A DNA stretch of 64,000 nt from Sporosarcina sp. Te-1 (GCF_017498505.1 NZ_CP071798.1:4233763-4297762); one strand, 5' to 3'; positions 1 to 9,747 are shown, counted from the stretch's first letter. The notes: a model not told the origin generated them from the letters alone. Translations and numbers: made by a program.

Positions 1-10
1 CTAAGAATCA

Positions 11-41
11 TTGACAAAAGAGTCAGCCTTCGTGTTAAAAT
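11..41 (+). promoter_or_regulatory. Probable sigma-A promoter of the TRAP-TAXI operon
   Basis: A perfect TTGACA at 11-16 is followed by TAAAAT at 36-41, with a long 19-base spacer. It lies 45 bases upstream of the binding-protein start, and no other promoter is visible before it. Any further upstream regulation lies outside the window. Confidence 0.5.
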
Positions 42-86
42 GGACACTAAGTTACAAAACTTTTAAATAAAGGGGAGAATGGTTGA

Positions 87-1076
87 ATGAAGAATAGTAA
101 AATACGTTTATTTGCTTTCATCACTATGATTGCTATGCTCGTTCTTGCGGCATGTGGTACGGATGATTCAAGCAAAGGCTCGGGATCGGATTCCGGGAAG
201 ACTGAAAAGGACTATAAATATCTAAGTATTCTAACAGGTGGTACGCAAGGAACATACTACGCCCTTGGGGGAGCGCTAGCAACTTTCATTGATGAAGAAA
301 CAGGCGTCAAAACGACAGCGGAAGTTTCCCAAGCGTCGGCTGCCAATATGACTGCTTTAAAAGAGAATAAGGCGGAATTGGCTTTTGTTCAAACAGATAT
401 CGCGTATTATGCTTCCAAAGGAGAAATGATGTTTGATGGAGAAGTGATCGATAACGTTTCGGCAATCGGTGCACTTTATCCGGAGACAGTCCAATTGGTA
501 ACGCTTGAAAAGACGGGCATCAAATCGTTTGAGGATTTAAAAGGCAAAAAGGTGTCAGTAGGGGCGCCTGGTTCAGGTACATATGCGAACGCTGAACAGC
601 TATTGGAAGTACACGGGTTGACAATGGATGATATCCAACCACAAAATCTGGACTTCGGTGAATCGCAAGAGAGCTTGCAGGCGGGACAAATTGATGCCGC
701 TTTCATTACTGCTGGTACACCGACAGGAGCAGTTGAAGGATTGAATGCGGTTGCTCAAGTATTTGTTGTTCCAGTTTCAGATGAAAAGGCTGATGAATTA
801 ATTTCCAAGTACGAATACTATGCAAAAGATGTTATCCCAGCAGGCACATACGGGATGAAAGAGGAAACGTCAACTGTTTCTGTTGGTGCGATGATTGTCG
901 TTCAAAATGATATTCCGGAAGATCTGGGATATAAGATTACGAAAGCGATCTATGACAATGCTTCCAATTTGGAACATGCCAAAGGCAAGTTGATCAAAGC
1001 AGAGACGGGACTTGACGGAATCGGTATTCCTGTACATCCTGGTGCTCAAAAGTATTTCAATGAAGTGAATAAGTGA
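87..1076 (+). CDS. TAXI-family TRAP transporter solute-binding lipoprotein
   Basis: This is the extracytoplasmic substrate receptor of a TRAP-TAXI uptake system. The 329-residue protein starts with a lipoprotein signal peptide whose lipobox LAAC puts the lipid-modified cysteine at residue 23. A Ser/Gly/Lys-rich linker follows, then the TAXI fold with the early motif GGTQGTYYALGG (about residues 51-62), which is characteristic of the family. A GGGGAG ribosome binding site precedes the ATG. It is followed by a DUF1850 gene and a fused permease, the usual gene order for this family. The substrate cannot be read from sequence; glutamate/glutamine or C4-dicarboxylates are known for relatives. Confidence 0.93.
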   Translation: MKNSKIRLFAFITMIAMLVLAACGTDDSSKGSGSDSGKTEKDYKYLSILTGGTQGTYYALGGALATFIDEETGVKTTAEVSQASAANMTALKENKAELAFVQTDIAYYASKGEMMFDGEVIDNVSAIGALYPETVQLVTLEKTGIKSFEDLKGKKVSVGAPGSGTYANAEQLLEVHGLTMDDIQPQNLDFGESQESLQAGQIDAAFITAGTPTGAVEGLNAVAQVFVVPVSDEKADELISKYEYYAKDVIPAGTYGMKEETSTVSVGAMIVVQNDIPEDLGYKITKAIYDNASNLEHAKGKLIKAETGLDGIGIPVHPGAQKYFNEVNK

Positions 1077-1163
1077 TTCAAAACAGCACGTTGGAACGGG
1101 GCGGTGAAGCAGATTGCTTCTGCCGTCCCATTCTTCATTACTCGAATGGAAAGGAAGTGACAG

Positions 1164-1685
1164 ATGGGAAAGAAAGGGATCACCCTGACCATTCTTTTGC
1201 TGTTACTCCTACTTACCCTCATCTTTTTTTTCCTGCCTTTTCAAAAGGCATTCACTTTCACCGAGTACCGGACAGACCACCCCGCAGTTTTCTATTTAAA
1301 ACAGCAGGAGGAAAAGGAATTTCAAATCCGATATGTCCACTCGATCTTTTTATCCAACGTACTGGAAACGTACCGAGTTGTCCAACGGGATCACATTAAA
1401 ATGCTTTCTATGGAATACGAGGATGTTGGAATCGGATTGCCCGGCTATGCCGAAGAAGGAGAGTCTCTGACAGTGGAAGAAGGAGTGTATACGCTTACTT
1501 ATGACAATCGTACAGTCAAGTCGTTCGTCTTGTATGTCGGTGATGTTGACGCCGATCTGGCTTTCCGCTATCAGCAGCATGAATACGATTTAAAACAATA
1601 TTTGACTAGAGGGGAATCGTACGAGTTTCAAATCGAATGGCTTACCCTGTTTCAAATGATGAAAGGAGTCAACTTGAGTGGTTAA
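1164..1685 (+). CDS. DUF1850 domain protein, TRAP-TAXI accessory
   Basis: A 173-residue protein with one N-terminal membrane anchor (about residues 6-25) and an extracytoplasmic domain. It contains the DUF1850 hallmark RYVHSIFLSNVLETYRV (about 57-73). DUF1850 genes are commonly found between TAXI binding proteins and their permeases, as here, so a role in assembly or substrate handling is inferred but not known. The start follows GGAAAGGAAG. The 3' end overlaps the permease start by 8 bases, suggesting translational coupling. Confidence 0.85.
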   Translation: MGKKGITLTILLLLLLLTLIFFFLPFQKAFTFTEYRTDHPAVFYLKQQEEKEFQIRYVHSIFLSNVLETYRVVQRDHIKMLSMEYEDVGIGLPGYAEEGESLTVEEGVYTLTYDNRTVKSFVLYVGDVDADLAFRYQQHEYDLKQYLTRGESYEFQIEWLTLFQMMKGVNLSG

Positions 1686-3696
1686 AGATAAAACGAAACA
1701 GCATGAACTAACCGACGAACAGTTTGACATGCTAACTGAAGAAGAACAGCTTGAAATTTTACAGAAGTACGATCCGGAATCAAACACGAGAAATGTAAAA
1801 GGAATTTTTAAATATATTGTGTTTGGCGGCTTGCTTGCCTTTTCTATATTTCAATTATACACATCGATCGGAACGCCATTTACTGCTTACATACAGCGAT
1901 CCATCCATTTAGGGTTCGCCCTTGCGCTTATTTTCATCCTTTTTCCAGCAAGGAAAAAGGCGGGGGTCAAGAAAAACAAAGTGCCATTTTATGATGTGAT
2001 TCTATCATTAGTTTCCATTGGAATAGGACTATACTGGCCGCTCTTTTACGGTGAGCTTGTATTACGTGTCGGCAGGGTATCATTACTTGATTTGATTGTC
2101 GGGATTGCCGCTGTACTATTGACACTCGAAGCAGCCCGTCGTGCGGTTGGTCTGCCGATTACGATAATTGCATCTGTTTTTTTGGTCTATGCATTTTTCG
2201 GCCCTTATTTTCCAGGGTTCCTTGCTCATCGCGGGCAAGATGTCGAAAGTTTAGTTCAGCTAATGTTCTTTACGACAGACGGTATTTTGGGAACGCCGAT
2301 TAGCGTGTCTTCCACCTTTATCTTCGTCTTCCTGTTATTTGGGGCATTTCTCGTCAAGACGGGTGTCGGAAATTATTTCAATGACCTAGCCGTTGTGTTG
2401 GCAGGTCGTTTGACGGGAGGTCCTGCAAAAGTCGCAATCTTCTCAAGTGCTTTGCAGGGAACAATTTCAGGCAGCTCTGTAGCGAATGTTGTCGGATCCG
2501 GTTCCTATACAATTCCGATGATGAAAAAGCTTGGTTACCGAAAAGAATTTGCCGGCGGTGTCGAAGCAGCAGCGTCTACAGGAGGGCAAATCATGCCGCC
2601 GATCATGGGGGCAGCCGCATTCTTAATGGTTGAATTCATTGGGAATGTGACATATTGGGAAATTGCAAAGGCTGCGGCCATTCCTGCGTTGCTCTACTTT
2701 ACGGGCATTTGGATTATGACCCATTTCGAAGCGAAGCGGGTAGGATTGCAAGGAATGTCGGAAGATCAAATTCCAGATCGAAAGGCGACTTTGAAGAAAA
2801 TTTATCTGCTTCTTCCGATTCTCGGTATTATCTTATTCCTATTACTAGGAATTCCAACAATGAAAGCAGCTTTGCTCGGTATCGTTTTGACGTTGGTTGT
2901 CAGCTTTTTTGACAAGTCAACACGCTTGGGGATCAAGGATATTATTGTGGCGCTCGTTGACGGAGCCCGTACAGCGCTTGCCGTTGCAGCTGCAACGGCA
3001 TGTGCAGGGATTATTGTCGGTGTTGTCGTAAAAACAGGTCTTGGCCTAAGTTTGGCAAATGGTCTAATTTCAGCAGCCGGCGGAAATATTGTCTTGACGT
3101 TGGTCTTCACCATGCTGGCAGCCATTGTGCTTGGCATGGGATCGCCTACAACAGCTAACTATGTCATTACATCGACTATTGCTGCACCTGCCATTATTAC
3201 ATTACTGATGTTGGATATGCCTGCTGATGCAACGGTTCCAGTTGTTGTCGCCATTTCCGCACACCTTTTCGTTTTCTATTTTGGAATCGTGGCGGACATC
3301 ACCCCGCCGGTAGCTCTTGCTGCATTTGCAGCTTCCGGGATATCAGGTGGAGATCCGATCAAAACAGGGGTCAACTCGGCTAAATTGGCGATTGCCGCGT
3401 TTATCATTCCGTATATGTTCGTGTTTAACCCTGCATTGCTCATGATTGATTCATCATTCTTTGAGATTATCTGGGTTACCTTTACAGCGATTATTGGAAT
3501 GGTGGCTATTGGAGCGGGAATCATCGGCTACTGGTTCCGTAAATGTAATTGGATCGAACGGATCATTATTGTGCCGATTGGGCTCCTCTTAATTTATCCA
3601 GAAACGATTACGGATATAGTAGGACTTGGATTGTTTGTCATCATGATGGCGATCCAATGGAAAACTAAAGAGAAGGGCAAAGTCGTTATTGCCTAA
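1678..3696 (+). CDS. TRAP transporter permease, fused 4TM/12TM (DctQM type)
   Basis: The membrane part of the TRAP-TAXI transporter: 672 residues, with the small (DctQ-like) and large (DctM-like) subunits fused, as is normal for TAXI systems. A charged cytoplasmic N terminus of about 40 residues is followed by many hydrophobic segments. The large subunit shows GTISGSSVANVVGSGSYTIP (about 261-280) and the conserved GGQIMPPIMGAAAFLM, both typical of DctM proteins. It starts with GTG, preceded by AAAGGAG inside the DUF1850 gene. It uses an ion gradient to drive uptake (family knowledge). The gene is followed directly by a terminator and then a group II intron. Confidence 0.93.
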   Translation: MVKDKTKQHELTDEQFDMLTEEEQLEILQKYDPESNTRNVKGIFKYIVFGGLLAFSIFQLYTSIGTPFTAYIQRSIHLGFALALIFILFPARKKAGVKKNKVPFYDVILSLVSIGIGLYWPLFYGELVLRVGRVSLLDLIVGIAAVLLTLEAARRAVGLPITIIASVFLVYAFFGPYFPGFLAHRGQDVESLVQLMFFTTDGILGTPISVSSTFIFVFLLFGAFLVKTGVGNYFNDLAVVLAGRLTGGPAKVAIFSSALQGTISGSSVANVVGSGSYTIPMMKKLGYRKEFAGGVEAAASTGGQIMPPIMGAAAFLMVEFIGNVTYWEIAKAAAIPALLYFTGIWIMTHFEAKRVGLQGMSEDQIPDRKATLKKIYLLLPILGIILFLLLGIPTMKAALLGIVLTLVVSFFDKSTRLGIKDIIVALVDGARTALAVAAATACAGIIVGVVVKTGLGLSLANGLISAAGGNIVLTLVFTMLAAIVLGMGSPTTANYVITSTIAAPAIITLLMLDMPADATVPVVVAISAHLFVFYFGIVADITPPVALAAFAASGISGGDPIKTGVNSAKLAIAAFIIPYMFVFNPALLMIDSSFFEIIWVTFTAIIGMVAIGAGIIGYWFRKCNWIERIIIVPIGLLLIYPETITDIVGLGLFVIMMAIQWKTKEKGKVVIA

Positions 3697-3702
3697 AAGC
3701 TA

Positions 3703-3734
3703 ACGTCCTGTGGTGAAAACCATAGGACGTTTTA
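3703..3734 (+). terminator. Rho-independent terminator of the TRAP operon, intron target
   Basis: An 11-bp stem (3703-3713 with 3720-3730, one G-U pair) is followed by TTTTA. The T-run is cut off at once by the 5' end of a group II intron at 3736. Insertion just behind a terminator hairpin is the known habit of class C group II introns. Confidence 0.8.
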
Positions 3735-3735
3735 G

Positions 3736-5623
3736 GTGTGCCCAGCATGGGCGTAGTCTATAGGGTGCAAGTCCCGAACTGTGAAGGCAGAAGTAGCAGC
3801 TAGCTTAACGCAAGGGTGTTCGCGGCGACGCGAAATCTGAAGGAAGCGAGCGGCAAACCTCCGGTCTGAGGAACACGAACTTCATATAAGGCTAGGTACA
3901 ATTGGGTGAGTTTGCCTAACAAAACAAAACCCTTTCTGCCAAAGGTTGTACAGAGTAAATGAAGCAGATAGATGGAGGGAAAGACTACGTTCTTACCTGG
4001 GGAGGTCTGATTGATACGCCAAGTCCCCTTGGTAACCTATTCAGTGATGAATAGCTGAACAATCAGAAGTCAGCAGAAGCCATAGTACCATTCATACTCG
4101 AGAAGAGTGGGAAGGGCTGAACAATTAAGAGAGAACAACACCTTGGCATTCAGTAACCTACGAAGAACACAGATAACCGGTAAGGCATACTTGAAGGAGG
4201 AAGTGGTGAATCCCACGGGGGACTTCGAGATGGTGGAGTAGGGCTGGCATAAAGAGAATCGTTGTTCACGGAAAGAGGCGTAACACATGTTGATGGAACG
4301 AATCCTGTCACGGGAAAACCTGCTTTCTGCTCTGAAACGGGTGGAACGCAATAAAGGGAGCCATGGTGTAGATGAAATGCCCGTACAAAACCTACGGAAG
4401 CACATCTTAGAACACTGGGAATCCATGAAAGTGGAACTCCTTCAGGGAACTTATGAGCCGCAACCTGTCCGCAGGGTCGAAATCCCGAAACCTGACGGGG
4501 GTGTGCGTCTATTAGGCATCCCTACCGTGATAGACCGTTTCATTCAACAGGCGATTGCCCAAGTTTTAACCTCCTTATATGATCCGACCTTTTCAGACCA
4601 TAGTTATGGGTTTCGACCTAATCGAAGCGCACACGATGGGGTAAGGAAAGCAAAAGGATATATACAGGAAGGGAATCGCTGGGTCGTCGATATCGACTTG
4701 GAGAAATTCTTCGACAAAGTGAACCATGACAGGCTTATGGGCGTACTTGCAAAACAAATCGAAGATAAGCGTCTTCTTAAGTTAATCCGTAAATACTTGA
4801 AATCTGGCATCATGATAAATGGTATCGTAACAAGGAGTGAAGAAGGCACTCCGCAAGGAGGTCCTTTGAGTCCACTACTTTCCAACATTGTGCTTGATGA
4901 ACTAGATAAGGAATTGGAGGAAAGAGGTCATAAATTTGTGCGATACGCTGATGACTGCAACATCTATGTGAAAACAAGAAAAGCAGGAAATCGGGTCATG
5001 AATTCTGTCACTTCGTTTATTGAAGGGAAGCTTAAGTTGAAGGTCAATCTGGATAAGTCCGCAGTAGACCGTCCTTGGAAGAGAAAATTTCTTGGGTTTA
5101 GTTTTACCTCTCACAAAGAACCTAAGGTTCGGATTGCGAACGAAAGTGTGAAACGAATGAAGAATAAAATCCGTGAAATCACCTCAAGGAAGAAACCTTA
5201 TCCTATGGTGTACCGAGTAGAGAAAATCAATCAATATCTCATGGGTTGGTGCGGCTACTTTGCATTGGCAGATACACCGAGCGTATTTGTTCACTTTGAT
5301 TCGTGGATTAGAAGACGGCTCCGAATGTGTATGTGGAAGGATTGGAAACTTCCAAGAACCAAAGTGAGAAAACTCATCGGGCTAGGTGTTGAGAGAAGAA
5401 AGGCTTACGAATGGGGCAACTCACGGAAAGGTTATTGGAGAATATCCAACAGCCCCATATTACACAGAGCCCTCGGAAACTCCTATTGGAGTTCCCAAGG
5501 GCTCAAAAGTCTGATATCTCGTTACGAAGCTTTGCGTTACCCATCTTAATTGAACCGCCGTATACCGAACGGTACGTACGGAGGTGTGAGAGGTCGGGAG
5601 TTAATCACTCCCACCTACTCGAT
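3736..5623 (+). mobile_element. Group IIC intron (complete retroelement)
   Basis: The element begins with the group II 5' motif GTGTG at 3736. It carries about 550 bases of structured non-coding RNA, then a maturase/reverse transcriptase gene. It ends with a domain V-like hairpin (about 5551-5583), a domain VI stem (GGGAG/CTCCC, 5596-5612, with an unpaired A) and the terminal CTACTCGAT at 5615-5623. The size of about 1.9 kb, the RT type and the position behind a terminator all point to class C. Both ends and the RT look intact, so it is probably still able to splice. The exact 3' boundary is inferred from the usual ...GAT ending and could be off by a few bases. Confidence 0.85.
4287..5549 (+). 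CDS. ltrA: Group II intron reverse transcriptase/maturase (LtrA-like, class C)
   Basis: The intron-encoded protein of 420 residues. It contains the RT motifs in order: SYGFRPNRSAHDG, then VVDIDLEKFFDKVNHD, then GTPQGGPLSPLLSNI, and the catalytic RYADD. A GIIM maturase domain follows with INQYLMGWCGYF. There is no HNH endonuclease domain at the C terminus, as expected for class C proteins, which end shortly after the maturase domain. It helps its RNA fold and splice, and copies it during retrohoming. A second ATG at 4293 is an alternative start. No stop or frameshift is seen. Confidence 0.95.
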   Translation: MLMERILSRENLLSALKRVERNKGSHGVDEMPVQNLRKHILEHWESMKVELLQGTYEPQPVRRVEIPKPDGGVRLLGIPTVIDRFIQQAIAQVLTSLYDPTFSDHSYGFRPNRSAHDGVRKAKGYIQEGNRWVVDIDLEKFFDKVNHDRLMGVLAKQIEDKRLLKLIRKYLKSGIMINGIVTRSEEGTPQGGPLSPLLSNIVLDELDKELEERGHKFVRYADDCNIYVKTRKAGNRVMNSVTSFIEGKLKLKVNLDKSAVDRPWKRKFLGFSFTSHKEPKVRIANESVKRMKNKIREITSRKKPYPMVYRVEKINQYLMGWCGYFALADTPSVFVHFDSWIRRRLRMCMWKDWKLPRTKVRKLIGLGVERRKAYEWGNSRKGYWRISNSPILHRALGNSYWSSQGLKSLISRYEALRYPS

Positions 5624-5654
5624 TATATAAAAACGGACAGTTTATTTTGTTTTA

Positions 5655-5683
5655 TTGAAAATTTCATTCAATTAGGATATAGT
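5655..5683 (+). promoter_or_regulatory. Sigma-A promoter of the ABC exporter/lipoprotein operon
   Basis: TTGAAA at 5655-5660 and TATAGT at 5678-5683 are separated by an ideal 17 bases. The site lies just outside the inferred intron 3' end, about 70 bases before the first permease gene. The downstream operon therefore does not depend on read-through from the TRAP operon or the intron. Confidence 0.6.
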
Positions 5684-5761
5684 AGGATGAAGGAATTAGA
5701 AAACTACCATAGTCCTCCAATAAAGATAGACATGGACTGCAAGCAGAGGGGAAAGTTTGGG

Positions 5762-6973
5762 ATGAATCGTTCTTATTTAAAACATGAATTTCTCATTACA
5801 GCCAGAAGCAAAAAGAATGTACCCTTCGTGATATTTTTAGGGGTACTTCTATTTAGTTATTGTTTTATTTTTTTGCCAGATCAAAAGTCAAAAGAATCAT
5901 TCGATGTAGAGGAAACAGAAACCTATTTGACAGGATTAAAGTTAGAAATGAATATTCGGGAAGAGAAAGGGACGACAGGCATTGTTCAGCGTACAGGATT
6001 CCCTGCTTATGGATGGAGCGCAAAACAATATGATTTCTATAATGGGATGCTCCATGCTTATCAAGATAAAAACTTTACTCGTTTCCTTTTATTCCGAATT
6101 GCGTTGCTAAACAAGGATATGGATGAGTATGTTTATGATGAGGAATTGTTCAAAACATCTCCGTATCCTGGAAAAGACCGGCAACACTTATATTATCAAA
6201 CGATGACTCGCTATAACGACTATATAGCAAAAGAACATCCTATTACATATGGCCTTATTTACGAAAAAACTGGATTGCAAGTCCTCAAAAACTTTTTGAT
6301 TGATTACGGATTCTATTTATTCCTTTTTTGTGCCATCTATTTTAGTAACGATATGATAACGAGGGATCGGAAATATCGTACCGTACTGCAAGGCTTGCCA
6401 GTATCATGGTATCGTCAGTTGAATTTGAAGTCTCTTGCATCCTATCTTTATAGCCTGCTGCTAATTGCAGGATTTATTGTGTTAGGCGTAGTATTCATGA
6501 CAATCCAGTTTGGGTTCGGTTACTTTGATCTAAAAGTTCCTATCATGATAGCCCAAGAAACGTTTACATTAGCTGATTACGACGTGATTTCAATGGCGGC
6601 CTTTTTAGGCAAGACGTTGTTGGTCATACCAATTTTGGTATTTCTGTTTGTTAGGCTTTCAGCTTTATTAAGTCTTTTGTTTAAAAATGAATGGATTGTG
6701 CTTTTCATTGGATCTTTGATACTTTTTATAGATCAACTTTTTGTAACAAGAACGACGAGGGAATTATTCGGCATTGATATCAGCTTTTTTCCACAAACTT
6801 ACTTTAACTTTGGAAAGATACCGACTGGTGAAAAGAACTTCCTTGTCAATACTGAAACAATCACCTATAGCAAAGGGATCGTAGTGCTTTTCATAACCAT
6901 AATTATTGTTGAGAGTCTCGTTTTCCTATTCTCAAAAATTATTAATAAACGACGATTTTATCAAACTCGTTAA
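5762..6973 (+). CDS. ABC-2 type permease, first subunit
   Basis: A membrane protein of 403 residues. An open frame extends upstream into the intron, but the start at 5762 is preferred because AGAGGGGA (5745-5752) lies 9 bases before this ATG and the upstream part is intron sequence. One membrane helix lies near the N terminus (VPFVIFLGVLLFSYCFIFL), followed by an extracytoplasmic region of about 150 residues and five or so C-terminal helices. This layout is typical of ABC-2 permeases in peptide or bacteriocin export and immunity systems. It resembles the next gene in size and layout, so the two probably form a heterodimer with the ATPase at 8163. The substrate is unknown. Confidence 0.7.
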   Translation: MNRSYLKHEFLITARSKKNVPFVIFLGVLLFSYCFIFLPDQKSKESFDVEETETYLTGLKLEMNIREEKGTTGIVQRTGFPAYGWSAKQYDFYNGMLHAYQDKNFTRFLLFRIALLNKDMDEYVYDEELFKTSPYPGKDRQHLYYQTMTRYNDYIAKEHPITYGLIYEKTGLQVLKNFLIDYGFYLFLFCAIYFSNDMITRDRKYRTVLQGLPVSWYRQLNLKSLASYLYSLLLIAGFIVLGVVFMTIQFGFGYFDLKVPIMIAQETFTLADYDVISMAAFLGKTLLVIPILVFLFVRLSALLSLLFKNEWIVLFIGSLILFIDQLFVTRTTRELFGIDISFFPQTYFNFGKIPTGEKNFLVNTETITYSKGIVVLFITIIIVESLVFLFSKIINKRRFYQTR

Positions 6974-6989
6974 AAAGGATTGATCCTAT

Positions 6990-8144
6990 ATGTTTTGGAC
7001 TTACATGAAATTTGAATCGAAACTATTATTGTATAATTGGAAAAACTGGTTGATTGGTATTGGCCTCATTCTATTTTTCCCTCTTTATTTTTCTTATTAT
7101 AGTCAACTTGACATCAAAAATTTATCAGATCAGAAAAGAGAAGAAGACGAACAGATGATGAGCACCTTCAATGGGTTTAATTTGGATACTGACTTAGAGC
7201 CAAATCTAGAAGCTGTGTATAATAATTTGACTGAACAGTCTCATTTGATCAACATGCAGCGTTTCTATTTAAGGAAAGAGGAGACACATAATGATTTTAT
7301 TCAAAATGGGTTAAGGTTAAATGAGCTGCGGCTCCAATTGTATGAGTACGATAATCAGGGGATCCCTTCTGAGTATGTAAAACCGAAGGAGGAAATTTTC
7401 AAAGAGAGTACACTTTTACAATACTACAAAGAGCATCAACTTTTTCTTGCTCCAGATCCCTTTACGGCGAGTAATTATATGCCGATTGCGCTGAAAATGA
7501 TTAGTGGTATTATTTTCTTGTTATTTGTGCTATTGATGGGCGGAAGCATGCTGGTTCATGATCAAGAACATGCGTCTGTGATCAAAGGGTTCCCCATCTC
7601 ATTCATGAGAAAATTGCACGGCAAAGTGGCGATTCATTTTCTGCAAATCATGTTCTTTTTAGTAGTAGGCGGGATAGTCGGCACAATTTATGTGGGAATT
7701 AAACATGGGTACGGTAACTTTATGACACCGGTGCTCGTTTTACAAAACGGTACATTTATCGCAATGTCCAATTTAAAGTATTACGGCTACCTGTTGATCG
7801 GTTTTGCACTGGTTACTCTTTTATTGCTATATGCGACGGTATTATTGAATATCCTGACGAAAAACATGTATGCGTCGGTATTGTGTATCCTCGGCATTTA
7901 TTATGTACCGGATTTATTATTAGCAGCAGGAGTCAAAGCGGACTTCATGCAAGTAATCAAGTATATCGATGTCAGTTATGTGCTGAGCGGTGAAGCAGCG
8001 CAGCAATTCGTAAATAATAACTTGGATGGTACACATATGTACGGTTGGCTAGTCGGACTAAACGTGCTGCTCCTCGTCATCCTCTTTGGGTGGAATAAGA
8101 TAAAAAAGATTAGGAAAGTCGAAACAGCTGTAAAAGTGAATTGA
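6990..8144 (+). CDS. ABC-2 type permease, second subunit
   Basis: A 384-residue membrane protein with the same plan as the preceding gene: one N-terminal helix (about 20-36), a charged extracytoplasmic domain to about residue 165, then a group of helices. It starts 16 bases after the previous stop behind AAGGAT. It is taken as the partner permease of an exporter or membrane-stress system; there are no diagnostic residues that fix a substrate. Confidence 0.72.
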   Translation: MFWTYMKFESKLLLYNWKNWLIGIGLILFFPLYFSYYSQLDIKNLSDQKREEDEQMMSTFNGFNLDTDLEPNLEAVYNNLTEQSHLINMQRFYLRKEETHNDFIQNGLRLNELRLQLYEYDNQGIPSEYVKPKEEIFKESTLLQYYKEHQLFLAPDPFTASNYMPIALKMISGIIFLLFVLLMGGSMLVHDQEHASVIKGFPISFMRKLHGKVAIHFLQIMFFLVVGGIVGTIYVGIKHGYGNFMTPVLVLQNGTFIAMSNLKYYGYLLIGFALVTLLLLYATVLLNILTKNMYASVLCILGIYYVPDLLLAAGVKADFMQVIKYIDVSYVLSGEAAQQFVNNNLDGTHMYGWLVGLNVLLLVILFGWNKIKKIRKVETAVKVN

Positions 8145-8162
8145 GAAGGTGGATTGGTCTTG

Positions 8163-9059
8163 ATGTTAAAAATAAAAAATGTGTCAATTTCTTATCAACA
8201 TAAAATGGTTCTGGATCAGCTTGATTTCTCTGCAGCTAAAGGGGAAATCATTGGTGTGGCAGCACCGAACGGAACTGGCAAGACGACAATGTTCAATATT
8301 ATCGCAAACTATGTAAAACCAGACGCAGGCCAAGTCATTTTTGATGATAAATATTCCTATAAGAATGAGAAAGAAGAGCTATTGATCCATCGTCTTTTGG
8401 CAACTTTTCCTGACCAGAAGGATTTGTATGAGGAACTGTCTGGAATTGATCATATGAAATTGTATGCGAATATGTGGAAGGGTTCTGCAAAAAATGTACC
8501 TGCCATCGTGGAACGTTTGCAAATGGGCCATTACGTGAAACGGAAAGTAGGGACATATTCTCTAGGGATGAGACAGAGATTATGCTTTGCCATGATGATG
8601 GCTGCTGACACTTCCATCATGCTAATGGATGAAGTGATGAATGGGCTCGACGTTACCAATGTAGCGCTTATTTCAGATTGTTTACTAGAAATGAAACAAA
8701 GGGAGAAGCTCATCTTTGTTGCTTCTCATTTATTAGAGAACCTGGACTTGTATGCGGATCGTGTCATTTTCTTGAAAGGGGGAAAAATAGTTCACGAGCA
8801 AAAGTTTACGGGAGAAAATGATGTGTATTTGAAAACAGATATGGACGCTGAACAGTATAAAAAGTTAGTTACGGAGAATGTGCTTCCGAATGATCACATG
8901 TATATTGCCAAACGTCTGCTTTGTATCCCATTAAAAGGGATGGCGGCTGCAGATCAAACAAAATGGATTGAACGCATGCTAACTGATGAAAAAGAATTAG
9001 CTGTGGGTACATTGGGGACGGTGGAATACTATGAAAAATATTACTCAGAATCCTTATAA
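8163..9059 (+). CDS. ABC transporter ATP-binding protein
   Basis: The ATPase for the two preceding permeases, 298 residues. The Walker A is PNGTGKTT (about 38-45), the signature YSLGMRQR, and the Walker B IMLMDEVMNGLD. The Walker B carries D-E-V instead of the usual D-E-P, a mild oddity. The start at ATG 8163 is chosen because AAGGTGG (8146-8152) is correctly spaced for it; a TTG at 8154 would be too close. Its last 29 bases overlap the lipoprotein gene, which argues for one operon. Confidence 0.88.
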   Translation: MLKIKNVSISYQHKMVLDQLDFSAAKGEIIGVAAPNGTGKTTMFNIIANYVKPDAGQVIFDDKYSYKNEKEELLIHRLLATFPDQKDLYEELSGIDHMKLYANMWKGSAKNVPAIVERLQMGHYVKRKVGTYSLGMRQRLCFAMMMAADTSIMLMDEVMNGLDVTNVALISDCLLEMKQREKLIFVASHLLENLDLYADRVIFLKGGKIVHEQKFTGENDVYLKTDMDAEQYKKLVTENVLPNDHMYIAKRLLCIPLKGMAAADQTKWIERMLTDEKELAVGTLGTVEYYEKYYSESL

Positions 9060-9747
9060 TTTCCGTTTCAAATTTGTTTTATTTCCCGTGTTACTATTGG
9101 GAATCGCTTTTCTAACCGGCTGCAATCAAATGCAGAAAGCAAAGACAGAAGAAGTAATTCAGTATGAAAAAAATTATGAAATTATTGGGTTAGAAAAAGA
9201 AGAAATGCTTGGAGAGGTAAATCCGGCTATCGTAGCAACTGTAGATCGATCGACAGCTAATTTACAACCGGTTCATGGTTCAATCTATTATCACAAAGGG
9301 GAAAAAATCCATGTGCCATCAGGCAGGTATCAAATTACAGGAACCCCGGCAGGTAACATAATTATTTATGATGAAAATGATGAATTGATCCTTCGAGAGC
9401 TGGTCGGGTATGTAGCAGGGGTTTATTCCTTAACACTTGACATTGATGAAACACATGGTATTTATATAGACGGAGGGTATACCGACTATACTATTATGCC
9501 GGTTGAAACAGAAAAGTCTGTGGATTTGTCAGCTGGATTATGGAAAGTTGGTCTTGACATTGAGCCAGGCACTTATACAATTACAACAGAGGTGGATTTC
9601 GGATATCTTCATATAATTGAAGAAAATAAGGAACCGATCGTCTATGAGGTTATTAGTGGAGAACATGTTGGGGGAACAGTCCAACTGAAGGAAGGACAAA
9701 CAATCCGCATCACAAAGACATCTATGGTTCATTTTGAGAAAAAGTAG
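9031..9747 (+). CDS. Lipoprotein of unknown function in an ABC operon
   Basis: A 238-residue protein with a lipoprotein signal peptide: a hydrophobic stretch, then lipobox LTGC with the cysteine at residue 31. Two related beta-rich modules follow. The second has the pattern LWKVGLDIEPGTYTI and the first VPSGRYQITGTPAG, resembling a repeat common in Gram-positive surface proteins (G.YKVG.DIP.GEY). The gene starts inside the ATPase gene. It may be an extracytoplasmic partner or immunity/sensing component of the exporter (inference). No catalytic motif is seen. Confidence 0.72.
   Translation: MKNITQNPYNFRFKFVLFPVLLLGIAFLTGCNQMQKAKTEEVIQYEKNYEIIGLEKEEMLGEVNPAIVATVDRSTANLQPVHGSIYYHKGEKIHVPSGRYQITGTPAGNIIIYDENDELILRELVGYVAGVYSLTLDIDETHGIYIDGGYTDYTIMPVETEKSVDLSAGLWKVGLDIEPGTYTITTEVDFGYLHIIEENKEPIVYEVISGEHVGGTVQLKEGQTIRITKTSMVHFEKK

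Noticed and set aside
1073..1399. Short plus-strand frame overlapping the DUF1850 start
   Set aside because: Wrong frame of the DUF1850 gene; the real gene has the family motif and a good start.
5411..5761. N-terminal extension of the first ABC permease reaching into the intron
   Set aside because: This part is intron sequence (domains V and VI) with no ribosome binding site. The ATG at 5762 with AGAGGGGA is far better.
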